Source: DATEHG01 sp041691295 (GTDB taxonomy: Bacteria; Gemmatimonadota; Gemmatimonadetes; Gemmatimonadales; GWC2-71-9). Taken from it: DNA of 51,903 nucleotides. Below the pieces are notes generated by a model. That model was not told the DNA's origin. It worked only from the letters and a program-made list of their open reading frames with translations, and searched no databases. The position numbers were made by a program, and so were the translations under genes. The stretch is from the NCBI GenBank assembly GCA_041691295.1, contig JBEPVA010000003.1:1-51903 (forward strand), given 5' to 3'. This document shows positions 7,034-15,684 of this stretch, one piece after another (within the stretch, counting starts at the first letter, position 1; each line of letters begins with the position of its first letter).

Positions 7034-7957
7034 TCAGCGATGCGACAGGCTGATCTGCTTCTCGATGGTGCCAGCCAATTCCAGAGTGGCAGCCAGCCGG
7101 TGGAGCTCCCGTCCCGACGGAGTGAGTGGTTCGCGGTCCGGAACCACCAGCCCGACGGTGTGGGTGGGTGAGGGCTTGACCAGGGGGGTGGCGCGGATGT
7201 GACTGATTTCGCCTAGCAGGTAGAGATAGGTCTGGGGCAGGATGGTGGACCAGTGGCCGGTCCGCAGGTGATCGCAGAGGGTCAGGATCGAGTTGGTCTC
7301 GAGATGCGGGTGGACGTCGGCCCCGGCCTCGTGAAAATGCAGGTCGATGATCCGCCGGTTCTGCATGTCCGGTGTCAGCAGGCAGAGCGGTGTCGCGGCC
7401 GCGTCGAGCCAGCTGATCGAGTCCCGCCCGGCCGGAGTGCCATCTTCCGGGGTGAACAGGTAGTAGCGTTCGCGGTAGAGCTCGAGGGTCCGGACCCGCT
7501 GCAGTGGCTCGTTGTCCAGGTAGGTCAGGCCGCCGTCGAGGCTGAAATCGTCGAGGCCGCGCTGGATATCGGCCGAGGTCATCGAATGCACGGTGATGGT
7601 GACCTGCGGGAACTGCTGGGCAAACGGCGTGGTCAGCAGGGACACGACCGGCAGCGCGACCGGAATGGCGCCGATCCTCAACCTCCCGGTCAGGCTGGCC
7701 TTCATCTGGCTGACTTCCTGATTCAGGCTGTCGCAGTCCGCCAGGATCCGCCGGGCCCACTCCAGGACCCGGGCTCCCTCCGGGGTAAATCCCTGGAACC
7801 GCTGGCCCCGCTGGACCACCAGGATGCCAAGTTCCTCCTCCAGCTGTTTGACGCCGGCCGACAGGGTCGGCTGGGTGACGCCGCACTGGGCGGCGGCCCG
7901 GGCAAAGTGCTGCTCCTGGGCCAGGGCGACGAGGTATTGGAGGTTCTTGAAGATCAT
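7034..7957 (-). CDS. LysR-family transcriptional regulator
   Basis: A full-length (307 aa) LysR protein. The N-terminal winged helix (QYLVALAQEQHFARAAAQ, then TQPTLSAGVKQLEEELGI) is followed by the linker helix and a periplasmic-binding-like effector domain (about 90-295). LysR genes beside formate dehydrogenase and fdhD genes often control formate oxidation; linkage to fdhD here makes that the leading guess. The gene is convergent with fdhD and its 5' side faces a long heptamer repeat region, where its own promoter must lie. Confidence 0.9.
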   Translation of the reverse strand: MIFKNLQYLVALAQEQHFARAAAQCGVTQPTLSAGVKQLEEELGILVVQRGQRFQGFTPEGARVLEWARRILADCDSLNQEVSQMKASLTGRLRIGAIPVALPVVSLLTTPFAQQFPQVTITVHSMTSADIQRGLDDFSLDGGLTYLDNEPLQRVRTLELYRERYYLFTPEDGTPAGRDSISWLDAAATPLCLLTPDMQNRRIIDLHFHEAGADVHPHLETNSILTLCDHLRTGHWSTILPQTYLYLLGEISHIRATPLVKPSPTHTVGLVVPDREPLTPSGRELHRLAATLELAGTIEKQISLSHR

Positions 7958-7989
7958 GGCAGCTCTCCGCGGCTGCCGGAACCTTAACT

Positions 7990-8116
7990 ACAGGACACAG
8001 GAGACGGGAGACAGGAAACGGCGCAAAGCGAAAGGAGGAGAGAGGAAGGGAAAGGTGACGGGAATAGCGGCCCCGGACCGTTTCGCCTTCGTCCCTCCTC
8101 CTTCCTCCCTCTTCGA
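7990..8116. repeat. heptamer repeat array with inverted purine/pyrimidine arms
   Basis: From 7990 the bases run in register as seven-base units (CAGGACA, CAGGAGA, CGGGAGA, CAGGAAA). A purine-rich arm (about 8022-8056, GGAGGAGAGAGGAAGGG) is then answered by a pyrimidine arm (about 8081-8115, CCCTCCTCCTTCCTCCC), giving an imperfect long hairpin. The array ends directly at the TAA of the DUF2911 gene. Confidence 0.7.
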
Positions 8117-8120
8117 TCGG

Positions 8121-9185
8121 TTACTTCAGGTTGGCCAGGATCGCGGTGACCCGCTGCTTGTTGGCCGGATCGGTGTACAGTGACAACGCCTTCTGGTAGT
8201 TGGTGCGGGCCTTGGCCTTGTCACCCTTGAGCGCATAGGCCTCACCGACACTGTCCCAGGTATTGGCACTGGTGGGATGGTCCCGGGTATTCCGTTCCAG
8301 CACCGCGATGGCCTCATCGTACTTCTTGGCCGCCAGCAGCTGGTACCCATAGGCGTTCAGGTCTACCTCAGTCGTGGCCATGGCGCCGGCACGGGTCCGG
8401 ATCTTGTCGGCCTCGACCTTGTCACCCCGGCGCTCGACCAGGTTGGCCTTCATGGTCAAGTTGAGGAACGAAGGCCCGAGGTTGATCGAGCTATCCGCCC
8501 AGTTTTCCGCCAGCGCCATGTTTTTGGTGTTGGCCATGGCCCAGCCCGCCGCCTGAGCCCAGGCCGGCGGAAAAAACCGGGCCAGGTTGCGCAACTGCTG
8601 CTTGAGGCTGTCAAGCACCACCTGATCCCGATCGACGCTCACGGTAAAGCCCACCGCCACCTTTTCCCAGCGCAGCGTCACGGTGACCGCCTTGTCGGTC
8701 GGGTCATCCATGGTGTACTCCAGTCGCTCGACATTCTCCGAGGGCCTGGGCGTGGCCGTGATCCGAAGCGCGTCCTCCGACTTCGCGTAGCTGAATGCGC
8801 CCCACGCGTTGGCTTCCTTGCTGAGGATCACGGTCCACTTGTCCTTGGCCGGAATCATGAACAGGCCGTAGCGCCCTGCCGGCAGCGCCTGACCCGACAC
8901 CGTAAACGGGCTGGTCACGGTCAGGACGGTGTTGATGTTGGCCCCGGCCCGCCAGACCGAATCGTAGGGAACCAGGCTGTCCCAGACGATCCGACCATTG
9001 ATCCCCGGCCGGCCGTAGTCAATGGAGATGTTGGTCAGGCCGACGGTCTGGGAAATGGTGGCCCGCTGGCTGGCGTCCGGAAAGACCAGCCGAAAATTCT
9101 GGGCCGCGAGGGGGGCAGTACCGAGTGCGAGGAAACAGAGCGCGGCGGTGAGCGGCCGGCCGGTACAGCGGACGAACGATGGCAT
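8121..9185 (-). CDS. secreted DUF2911 protein with C-terminal TPR-like repeats
   Basis: The 354-residue product starts at ATG 9185, which has GGAG 9 nt upstream and gives a clean signal peptide (LTAALCFLALGTAPLAAQ). DUF2911 follows (about 30-180: TISIDYGRP-like NISIDYGRPGINGR, WRAGANINTVLT, PAGRYGLFMIPAKDKWTVIL). The C-terminal third holds helical repeats ending YDEAIAVLERN and KAKARTNYQKAL, typical of TPRs. DUF2911 is common in Bacteroidetes and Gemmatimonadota secretomes; its function is unknown. The location is probably periplasmic. It is divergent from the DUF445 gene. Confidence 0.88.
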   Translation of the reverse strand: MPSFVRCTGRPLTAALCFLALGTAPLAAQNFRLVFPDASQRATISQTVGLTNISIDYGRPGINGRIVWDSLVPYDSVWRAGANINTVLTVTSPFTVSGQALPAGRYGLFMIPAKDKWTVILSKEANAWGAFSYAKSEDALRITATPRPSENVERLEYTMDDPTDKAVTVTLRWEKVAVGFTVSVDRDQVVLDSLKQQLRNLARFFPPAWAQAAGWAMANTKNMALAENWADSSINLGPSFLNLTMKANLVERRGDKVEADKIRTRAGAMATTEVDLNAYGYQLLAAKKYDEAIAVLERNTRDHPTSANTWDSVGEAYALKGDKAKARTNYQKALSLYTDPANKQRVTAILANLK

Positions 9186-9351
9186 CGGATGGAGCTCCAG
9201 GGTCTGTTGGGGTGCAGGCCATACGGGAGGATGGAGTCGGGGTTGCAATTCGTTTCGCCCGCGTCGAGGCCGGCCAAGGGTGTGTGCCACGGCGGAGGCC
9301 GGACGTCCTGTTCCTTTCGGCTCGCGCGGGGCGGCTGTAATTTCCCTGCGA

Positions 9352-10632
9352 ATGGGTACCCCTCCTCCGGCATTCGCCGCCCCCCCGCCCCGCAAAGACG
9401 AGGCAGTCCGCAAAGCCCAGCTCAAGGCAATGAAACGGGTGGCCACCGGTCTGCTCGCGGTGGCGCTCCTGATCTTCATTGTCGCCCTGATCTACGAACC
9501 GCTCTATCCCTGGCTGGGCTACGTCCGCGCCACCGCCGAGGCCTCGGTGGTTGGTGGCCTGGCTGACTGGTTTGCCGTGACCGCCCTGTTCCGCAAGCCA
9601 CTCGGCCTTCCGATTCCGCACACCGCAATTATCCCGACCCAGAAGGACCGAATCGGCAAGATCCTCGGCGGCTTCGTCCAGAATCACTTTCTCAGTCGTG
9701 AGGTGCTGGCGGCGCGGCTGCGGTCGATGAACCTGGCGGAGCGCAGCGCCCGCTGGCTGAGCGATCCGGACCACAGCGCGGCACTGGCCCGGCATGCCGC
9801 GGTCGGGCTGGCCCGGGCAGTTCAGTCCCTTCCAGAAGGAGAAATCAGCGACCTGATCCGCACCAACGCGGTCGCCCGGCTGCAATCGGTCCAGCTGGCG
9901 CCATTGCTCGGGCGGTTGCTCTCGGTGGTCGCGACCGATGACCGACACCAGGTCCTGCTCGATGAGGCGCTGGAACTGGTGCTGAACGGACTGGAAAAGA
10001 ACCGGGAGGGGCTGCGGGAGAAGATCCGGGAGGAAAGTCCCTGGTGGGTGCCGGCCCCGATGGACGCCGCCTTCCACAAGCGGCTGGTGGCTGCGGCGAC
10101 CAGGCTGATCGAGGAGGTCAAGGCTGATCCCCATCATCCACTGCGGCTCAAGTTCGACGTGTCGTTCCGCGGTTTTGTCGACCGGCTGGAGCATTCGCCC
10201 GAAGTCATCCGGCGGGCCGAGTCGCTCAAGCTCGACCTGCTGGCCAGCCCGGCGGTGGAGGAATTCGCCAGTTCGCTCTGGGGCAAGGCCCGGCAGGCGG
10301 CCGCGCGGTATTCACCCGACGGTGACGGCGCTACCCTGCAGCCGCTGGCCCGCGGGATCAGCGCCGCCGGCGAATCGCTGCTGGCCGATCATGCCCGGCT
10401 GGCGCAGCTGGATGCCCAGATCATCGATTTCGTGGCCGCACAGCTGGAGCATCACCGGCACGAGGTGGCCGAGCTGATCGCCGCGACGGTGCGGCAGTGG
10501 GATCCCGAGGTGGCGGCGGAACGGATCGAGCTGGCGGTGGGCCACGACCTCCAGTTCATCAGGCTCAACGGCACCCTGGTGGGGGGATTGGCGGGGCTGG
10601 TGATCTATAGCGTCGTGCAATTCCTCAAGTAA
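9352..10632 (+). CDS. DUF445 family inner-membrane protein
   Basis: The 426-residue protein has an N-terminal helix (about 25-48, ATGLLAVALLIFIVALIYE region), the DUF445 hallmark AEASVVGGLADWFAVTALFRKPLGLPIPHTAIIP and IGKILGGFVQNHFLS, a long coiled helical middle and a C-terminal anchor GTLVGGLAGLVIYSVVQF. This two-anchor layout matches E. coli YjiN-type DUF445 proteins. Its molecular role is unknown. The ATG at 9352 was chosen over an upstream in-frame start because the extension overlaps the divergent DUF2911 gene and reads as low-complexity. Its stop runs into a heptamer array. Confidence 0.9.
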   Translation: MGTPPPAFAAPPPRKDEAVRKAQLKAMKRVATGLLAVALLIFIVALIYEPLYPWLGYVRATAEASVVGGLADWFAVTALFRKPLGLPIPHTAIIPTQKDRIGKILGGFVQNHFLSREVLAARLRSMNLAERSARWLSDPDHSAALARHAAVGLARAVQSLPEGEISDLIRTNAVARLQSVQLAPLLGRLLSVVATDDRHQVLLDEALELVLNGLEKNREGLREKIREESPWWVPAPMDAAFHKRLVAAATRLIEEVKADPHHPLRLKFDVSFRGFVDRLEHSPEVIRRAESLKLDLLASPAVEEFASSLWGKARQAAARYSPDGDGATLQPLARGISAAGESLLADHARLAQLDAQIIDFVAAQLEHHRHEVAELIAATVRQWDPEVAAERIELAVGHDLQFIRLNGTLVGGLAGLVIYSVVQFLK

Positions 10633-10633
10633 G

Positions 10634-10746
10634 CGGAGACTGGAGACAGAAGACAGGAGAGAGGAAATGCCCCGGACTTCGGATCGCTTTGCCGATCAAT
10701 CGCGGAAGCTGCAGTTTCTGTCTCCTGTCTCCCGTCTGCTTTCTCC
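10634..10746. repeat. inverted heptamer repeat pair between convergent genes
   Basis: The left arm is built of seven-base purine units (GGAGACT, GGAGACA, GAAGACA, GGAGAGA; 10635-10667). The right arm carries the complementary kind (TTTCTGT, CTCCTGT, CTCCCGT; 10715-10746). About 47 bp of unique sequence lie between. The pair fills the whole gap between the DUF445 stop and the DUF3224 stop and could act as a bidirectional transcript end. Confidence 0.75.
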
Positions 10747-11259
10747 CTACTTGGGTAGCGTATAGTCCAGCGTCCACCAGTGCTTCTTGCCCTCGATCAC
10801 GAGGGTAAAGGTCCCGGCAATCCCGCTCAACTCTTCCGTCCCCGAGCCCGGCACGACGGCAATCCGCATTTCCGTGGACTCAGGGGTCATGGTGCCGTTG
10901 TGCATCAGCGCGAAGCTGCCGGTTCGGCCATTCAGGGCGCCCGTGACCCGCTCCAGCGCCACGTAGGCCCCGGACCCGTCCTTCGGACCCCCCGACGCCA
11001 GCATCTGACCCAGGCTGGTGCCGGTGATGTCCCCGCTGAACTTCTTGTCCAGCGCAAACCGGCTGAAGCCGCCGGTATCGACCGAGTCGGCAGTGGTGAT
11101 CGGCGAGACTTGTACCTCGAACGCGCCGGTGGCATGCATCGTCATGGCTCCCTCTTTCCTGGTGGTCGGAACGGCTGAGGATGGAGTCTGGGCCCCGAGT
11201 CCGGCGGCGATACCGACGACCAATATGGCAGCGACCGCAAGGCTAGATGTCTGAGACAC
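10747..11259 (-). CDS. secreted DUF3224 domain protein
   Basis: After a signal sequence (SSLAVAAILVVGIAAGLGAQ), the 170-residue product matches DUF3224 over its length: MHATGAFEVQVSP, FALDKKFSGDITGTSLGQML, SGAYVALERVTGALNGRTGSFAL and VVPGSGTEELSGIAGTFTL. The family is a lipocalin/AOC-like beta barrel of unknown function, usually about 130 residues. I chose GTG 11259 because GGAG lies 7 nt upstream and it leaves a 122-nt divergent promoter region. An ATG at 11334 would add 25 residues before the signal sequence and cannot be excluded. Confidence 0.82.
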   Translation of the reverse strand: MSQTSSLAVAAILVVGIAAGLGAQTPSSAVPTTRKEGAMTMHATGAFEVQVSPITTADSVDTGGFSRFALDKKFSGDITGTSLGQMLASGGPKDGSGAYVALERVTGALNGRTGSFALMHNGTMTPESTEMRIAVVPGSGTEELSGIAGTFTLVIEGKKHWWTLDYTLPK

Positions 11260-11381
11260 CGTCACACTCCGTTGCTGAACGGTGGTGCTGCGCTCCGGAC
11301 CGGTCACGCCCCTGTCCGTCGAGCGGTGCCTCATGATACGGTAGCACGGCCCTCCCGTCTTGTCAGAACGCGACACTGCTG

Positions 11382-12194
11382 ATGCCGATCCGCACGGTCG
11401 ATCCGCCCCGCGGGGTCCTCAGGGCGCCGGTGAGCGGCAACCAGCAATTCAGCCACGCACGGTATCAGCCCTCGCCCGACCTGGCGGGATTCATCGAGCA
11501 CTACTGGTCGGTGACCTGGGGCCTGCGAGCCGACCAGCCCAGCCGGGTGGACACCCTGCCCCACCCCACTGTCCACCTGATCTTCGAGACCGGCAAGGGT
11601 GGACGGATCGGCGGGGTGTCGCGCGGCAAATTTTCCACCCTGCTGAGCGGAACCGGACGGATCTTCGCGGCCAAGTTCCGGCCCGGCGGATGCTATCCTT
11701 TCGTGCGGCAACCCGTGGCCGGCTACAGCGGCAGGATCCTGACCATTCCCGAAGTCTGGGGTCCGGGGGCGGCGTGGATCGGTGACTCGATGATGAAGGC
11801 GGAGGACGAGGACGAACGGATGATGCTGATGGAAGGGTTCCTGCGTCAGCGCAATCCCGTCGCCGACCGGTCAGCCGCCGCCACCGGCGCCATGGCCGAG
11901 TCGATCGCGACCGATCGCAGTCTCAGCAGCGCGGAAGAGCTCGGGCGCCGGCATGGACTCACACTCCGGACCCTGCAGCGGCGGTTTGCCAGATACATCG
12001 GGGTCAACCCGAAGTGGGTCATCCAGCGCTACCGGCTGCACGAAGCGGCGGAGCAGCTGGTGCAGCAGCCGGCCAGCCAGGCCGCGCTCGCGCTGGAACT
12101 GGGGTATGCCGATCAGGCGCACTTGGTGAAGGACTTCAAGGCGATGGTGGGAATGTCGCCGGCGGCCTACGCCAGGCAGGCGGGGGGCCAGTAG
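11382..12194 (+). CDS. AraC-family transcriptional regulator
   Basis: A 270-residue protein. The N-terminal half (FIEHYWSVTWGLR, LPHPTVHLIFE, GRIFAAKFRPGGCYPF) is the DUF6597-type sensor module found in many AraC regulators. The C-terminal half has the two AraC helix-turn-helix motifs (AEELGRRHGLTLRTLQRRFARYIG, then ALELGYADQAHLVKDFKAMVGMSPAAY). It is divergent from the DUF3224 gene across 122 nt, so control of that secreted protein is a natural guess. The start follows the gene's own promoter region closely; no strong ribosome site is visible. Confidence 0.9.
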   Translation: MPIRTVDPPRGVLRAPVSGNQQFSHARYQPSPDLAGFIEHYWSVTWGLRADQPSRVDTLPHPTVHLIFETGKGGRIGGVSRGKFSTLLSGTGRIFAAKFRPGGCYPFVRQPVAGYSGRILTIPEVWGPGAAWIGDSMMKAEDEDERMMLMEGFLRQRNPVADRSAAATGAMAESIATDRSLSSAEELGRRHGLTLRTLQRRFARYIGVNPKWVIQRYRLHEAAEQLVQQPASQAALALELGYADQAHLVKDFKAMVGMSPAAYARQAGGQ

Positions 12195-12285
12195 GAAACT
12201 CGCCTCCACCCCACCTCGTACGACCCCCCCACAGCCGGACAGTCACTCCACTTCCCGAATCATTCCCGATTGCACGAGGCCGCTG

Positions 12286-14136
12286 ATGAGGTCGGTTGGT
12301 GCCGGCGCGGTATTGGTGTGGGGACTCTGGTTGCCGGCGGGCCTTGCCGCCCAATCCGCCGCCACCCTGATGTTCCGGGGCGGCCCGGCTCATCTGGGCT
12401 TCTACGATTCGCCTGCCGGTCGTTCCCTGATCGGACTGCAGTGGCGCTTCCCGACGGGCGGCTCCGTCATCGCATCACCCGCCGTGACCGCGGGCCTGGT
12501 CTTCATCGGCAGTGGCGACGGCAAGCTCTACGCGCTGGCCCGCGAAACCGGCGCCCTCCGCTGGAGCTACCAGTCCGACTCAGCCATCGCGTCGTCACCG
12601 GCGGTCGGTCACGGCGCGGTCTATTTCACTTCCCGCTCGGGCCGGATCTATGCGGTCGATGCCAAGACCGGCCAGCTTCGCTGGTTCAGAGGCACCGACA
12701 CCGTCATTCCATTTCCGTGGGGTCACGAGAGCGGCGATCACTTCATCTCGTCCCCGGTCCTGGCCGGTGACCTCGTCATCGTCGGTGCCGGGGATGGCGG
12801 CCTGTACGCCCTCGGTGCCACGACCGGCCGGGTGATCTGGCGCGGGTGGACCGGTGGCCGGGTGCGGTCGTCGCCGGCGGTGGCCGGTGATCGGGTGTAC
12901 GTCGGGTCGGCGGACGGCAGCCTGTATTGCTTCGACCTGAAAACCGGAGTCAAGCGATGGCGATTCGACACCGATGGCGCCGGGCTCAACTCCGGCGACT
13001 TCGGATTCGACCGGCGCACCATCCAGAGTTCGCCCGCGGTCAGCGGCAACACCGTATTTGTCGGTGCCCGCGACGGCTTCCTCTATGCCGTCTCGGCTGA
13101 TGAAGGCAAGCTGCGGTGGCGGTTCGATCACCAGCAGTCCTGGATCATCACTTCGCCGGCAGTGACCGGGGATACGGTCTACGCCGCCAGTTCGGATGGC
13201 GGCTTCATCCAGGCACTCGACGCGAAGACCGGGAAAGAGCTGTGGCGCCAGACCACCGGCTGGTCGGTCTGGTCGTCGCCCGCAGTAACCCGTTCCACCC
13301 TGCTGGTCGGCAGCGGCATCGGCCGGCTGCTGGCCCTCGACGCCAGGACTGGCTCAATCCTCTGGCAGTTCCAGACCGGCGGAACGATCTACTCTTCACC
13401 GGTCGTCAGCGGTTCGGTGGCCTACGTCGGCAGCACCGACGGATCGGTCTACGCCATCCGGCTCGGCGACGGCGACACCACCTATCGAGCGGTGTTTTAC
13501 GACTCGACGTACCAGAAATCAGCCAGCTTCGACAGCAAGGCGGTCACCCGCTACCTCTCGACCGCAGGCTACGCGACGATCGGTGAATCGGGATTGGCCT
13601 CGTGGCTCGATGCCCGAATCGCCGACCGCGCACCCAGCACCCTCGTCTTCGCCATCGACTATCTGCCCAGCTCGCTGACCACCGGCGAGCTCGAACAGTC
13701 GCCGTTGCGGCGCTACCTCGAGGCCGGCGGCAAGGTGGTGTGGCCCGGTGCTCCCCCGCTGCTCTGGCCCCGGGATCCCGCCACCGGCGAACTTGGCGCC
13801 TACAACACCATGCGCTACGACGCGCCCGGCAGGCTGCTCAGGGTATCCCATGATCATGCCAGCTTCGATCCGCGAGGTACCCATGCCACCGCCCGCGGAA
13901 TCCGCTGGGGCCTCGATGGATACTGGAAGGACAACTGGTCAGTGCCGCCGCGCGAAGTGTCCGAGGTGCTGGCCATTGATGAATGGGGCTTGGCGTCAAG
14001 CTGGGTAAAGCAGTATGGAGGGCCTCCGGGGACCGGATTCATCCGGGTGCCGGGTGCGGACCCCAAGGTGGTCTATCTGGTGGCGGAGATGCGGCCGGGG
14101 AGCCGGAAGCCGTCGACTACAGCCGTTGGCCATTAG
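12286..14136 (+). CDS. secreted PQQ-like beta-propeller protein with extra C-terminal domain
   Basis: The 616-residue product starts with a signal peptide (AVLVWGLWLPAGLAAQ). Residues about 30-395 form repeated blades of the PQQ/BamB type: the motifs SSPAV and YVGSADGSLYCFD recur (for example GDGKLYALARETGALRW and STDGSVYAIRLGDG). From about residue 400 a different domain begins (RAVFYDSTYQKSASFDS, YLEAGGKVVWPGAPPLLW). It resembles a class I glutamine-amidotransferase-like or ThuA-like fold, without an obvious catalytic Cys. It is probably periplasmic. The stop codon lies inside a heptamer repeat and overlaps the stop of the convergent membrane gene. Confidence 0.85.
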   Translation: MRSVGAGAVLVWGLWLPAGLAAQSAATLMFRGGPAHLGFYDSPAGRSLIGLQWRFPTGGSVIASPAVTAGLVFIGSGDGKLYALARETGALRWSYQSDSAIASSPAVGHGAVYFTSRSGRIYAVDAKTGQLRWFRGTDTVIPFPWGHESGDHFISSPVLAGDLVIVGAGDGGLYALGATTGRVIWRGWTGGRVRSSPAVAGDRVYVGSADGSLYCFDLKTGVKRWRFDTDGAGLNSGDFGFDRRTIQSSPAVSGNTVFVGARDGFLYAVSADEGKLRWRFDHQQSWIITSPAVTGDTVYAASSDGGFIQALDAKTGKELWRQTTGWSVWSSPAVTRSTLLVGSGIGRLLALDARTGSILWQFQTGGTIYSSPVVSGSVAYVGSTDGSVYAIRLGDGDTTYRAVFYDSTYQKSASFDSKAVTRYLSTAGYATIGESGLASWLDARIADRAPSTLVFAIDYLPSSLTTGELEQSPLRRYLEAGGKVVWPGAPPLLWPRDPATGELGAYNTMRYDAPGRLLRVSHDHASFDPRGTHATARGIRWGLDGYWKDNWSVPPREVSEVLAIDEWGLASSWVKQYGGPPGTGFIRVPGADPKVVYLVAEMRPGSRKPSTTAVGH

Positions 14137-14245
14137 CCGTTAACCAACCAGGTGAGGCCACCAGTGCCCGGGGACAATCCACTCGCTCCCTCTCGCCTAT
14201 CGCCTATCGCCCGTCTCCTGTCTTCTGTCTTCTGTCTTCTGTATC
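14129..14245. repeat. heptamer arrays at a convergent gene junction
   Basis: Seven-base units GCCGTTG, GCCATTA, GCCGTTA run from about 14121, and a second block runs in perfect register at about 14195-14245 (TCGCCTA twice, TCGCCCG, TCTCCTG, TCTTCTG three times, TATCTGG). Both stop codons of the convergent genes fall in the first block, and the second block is translated as the C-terminal tail of the membrane protein. Confidence 0.8.
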
Positions 14246-15569
14246 TGGCCTCCGCCGCCAGCCACAGCCCGAATCCGCACAGCCAGACCAGTCGCGACTC
14301 GTATCGATCGTAGATCCCGGAGGTATTGCCGCACAGCACTGCATAGAGCAGGACCGAAAGCAACGCGGTGACCAGGAACCGCACCGAGCGGTCGGCTCTC
14401 CATCGGCCGCCTCGGAACCAGGCGACGATCACCACGGACAGCGCGGCGAGCAGGCATCCCCATCCCACCGGCGTATCGATTGCGCGCAACCGCGACACTG
14501 GCACCAGATCATGCTGCTGGCGCGAGGCGGCCAGCGCCGGTCGGTCTCCCGGCGCCACCAGCGCCATGGCCGAATCGAGCCCGGGCAGCGCCAGGCTGTC
14601 GAGGCCTTCACCGGTGCCAAACCGGCTCAGCGCACCGAGGCTGTAGTCCAAGGCGACTGCCAACTGCTGGCCAGGGTGTTCACGCCATGAATCCAGCAGC
14701 AACCTGCGAGTTTCCCGTTTCGTGACCTCAAGCTGTTCGAAGGGGTGGAACGGGAGCCGGTCCTGCCAGAGCAGTTCGTCGGTGGTCATCGGCAGGCTGG
14801 CGCGATAGGGGCACAAGGCGTAGTCGCGCGCCCCGCAGTGATAATCGAGCAGGCGGCTGGCCTGGCCGCTCTCGACCAGGTGAGCGAGCAGAAAGGCACT
14901 GCCACCGCCGACCAGTTCCCAGCGGTGGCTGCGGCTGTAATTGAAGCCGAGCATTCCGGTCAGGCCTGCCCCGATGGCCAGCAGCCCGAGGAGTGCGCCT
15001 CGCAGCTGTGATGGCGTCGCCCGACGAATCGGCCAGCTGGTCACCACCAGGGCGACCATCAGCATCACTCCGAACGCGGCGTGGGTGACATGCACCGCCG
15101 CCGCGATTGCAATCGCGATACCCAGCAGCAGCCGCTCGCCACGGCGCAGACGTGTGCCGCCAGCGATCAGGCCGAACAGCGCCAGGACGAGGATCGGCGT
15201 GAAGACATCCGGCATCAACTGTCCTGCGATCCAGGGCAGGGCGGTCAGCGCCGCGATCAACCCGACGGTGGCAGTGAACCGGATCGGATTCGGGCGCCGG
15301 AGCACCAGTCGGGCCACCAGCCAGAGCAGCCAGGCCAGGAGGACCGACTGCACCGCCACCACCGACCAGAGCGAACCGGTCCAGCTCAATGCCCTGATGA
15401 ACAGGCTGTAGCCGATCACCCGGTCGAGCCGAGGCGCCAGCGTGACCGAGTGGACCAGATAGGCCCGGGTATCCCAGAAAGTGAGGGGAAATCGGTTCCA
15501 GATGGCGGCGCCCAGCAGCAGGAGGGTGCTGGCCAGGATGACGAGGGTCGCACGAAGCGGGGAGCGCAC
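14133..15569 (-). CDS. GT-C-like polytopic membrane protein
   Basis: The 478-residue protein has about ten hydrophobic helices separated by short loops and a larger extracytoplasmic loop (about 235-350). The N-terminal region FPLTFWDTRAYLVHSVTLAP, with an Asp in the first loop, resembles lipid-linked-sugar glycosyltransferases of the GT-C fold. No specific family is certain. The last 40 residues (RQKTEDRRRAIGDRREGAS …) are charged and encoded by heptamer repeats, so the original stop was probably lost when the array arose. It overlaps the convergent PQQ gene at the stop codons. Confidence 0.68.
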   Translation of the reverse strand: MRSPLRATLVILASTLLLLGAAIWNRFPLTFWDTRAYLVHSVTLAPRLDRVIGYSLFIRALSWTGSLWSVVAVQSVLLAWLLWLVARLVLRRPNPIRFTATVGLIAALTALPWIAGQLMPDVFTPILVLALFGLIAGGTRLRRGERLLLGIAIAIAAAVHVTHAAFGVMLMVALVVTSWPIRRATPSQLRGALLGLLAIGAGLTGMLGFNYSRSHRWELVGGGSAFLLAHLVESGQASRLLDYHCGARDYALCPYRASLPMTTDELLWQDRLPFHPFEQLEVTKRETRRLLLDSWREHPGQQLAVALDYSLGALSRFGTGEGLDSLALPGLDSAMALVAPGDRPALAASRQQHDLVPVSRLRAIDTPVGWGCLLAALSVVIVAWFRGGRWRADRSVRFLVTALLSVLLYAVLCGNTSGIYDRYESRLVWLCGFGLWLAAEARYRRQKTEDRRRAIGDRREGASGLSPGTGGLTWLVNG

Positions 15570-15684
15570 GGCTGAAGTATATCGCCGGGCGGTCGCTGCC
15601 CTGCCCGGGGAAATCGTGCCTGGCCGCCCGTCGTTATATTCTCAGCTCAGGCCGCCGCTCCTCTTTACCGGGAATCAGGCACGA

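Noticed and set aside
8277..9566. 429-codon plus-strand frame opposite the DUF2911 gene
   Set aside because: Antisense shadow; the minus-strand product has a signal peptide and a clear DUF2911 domain.
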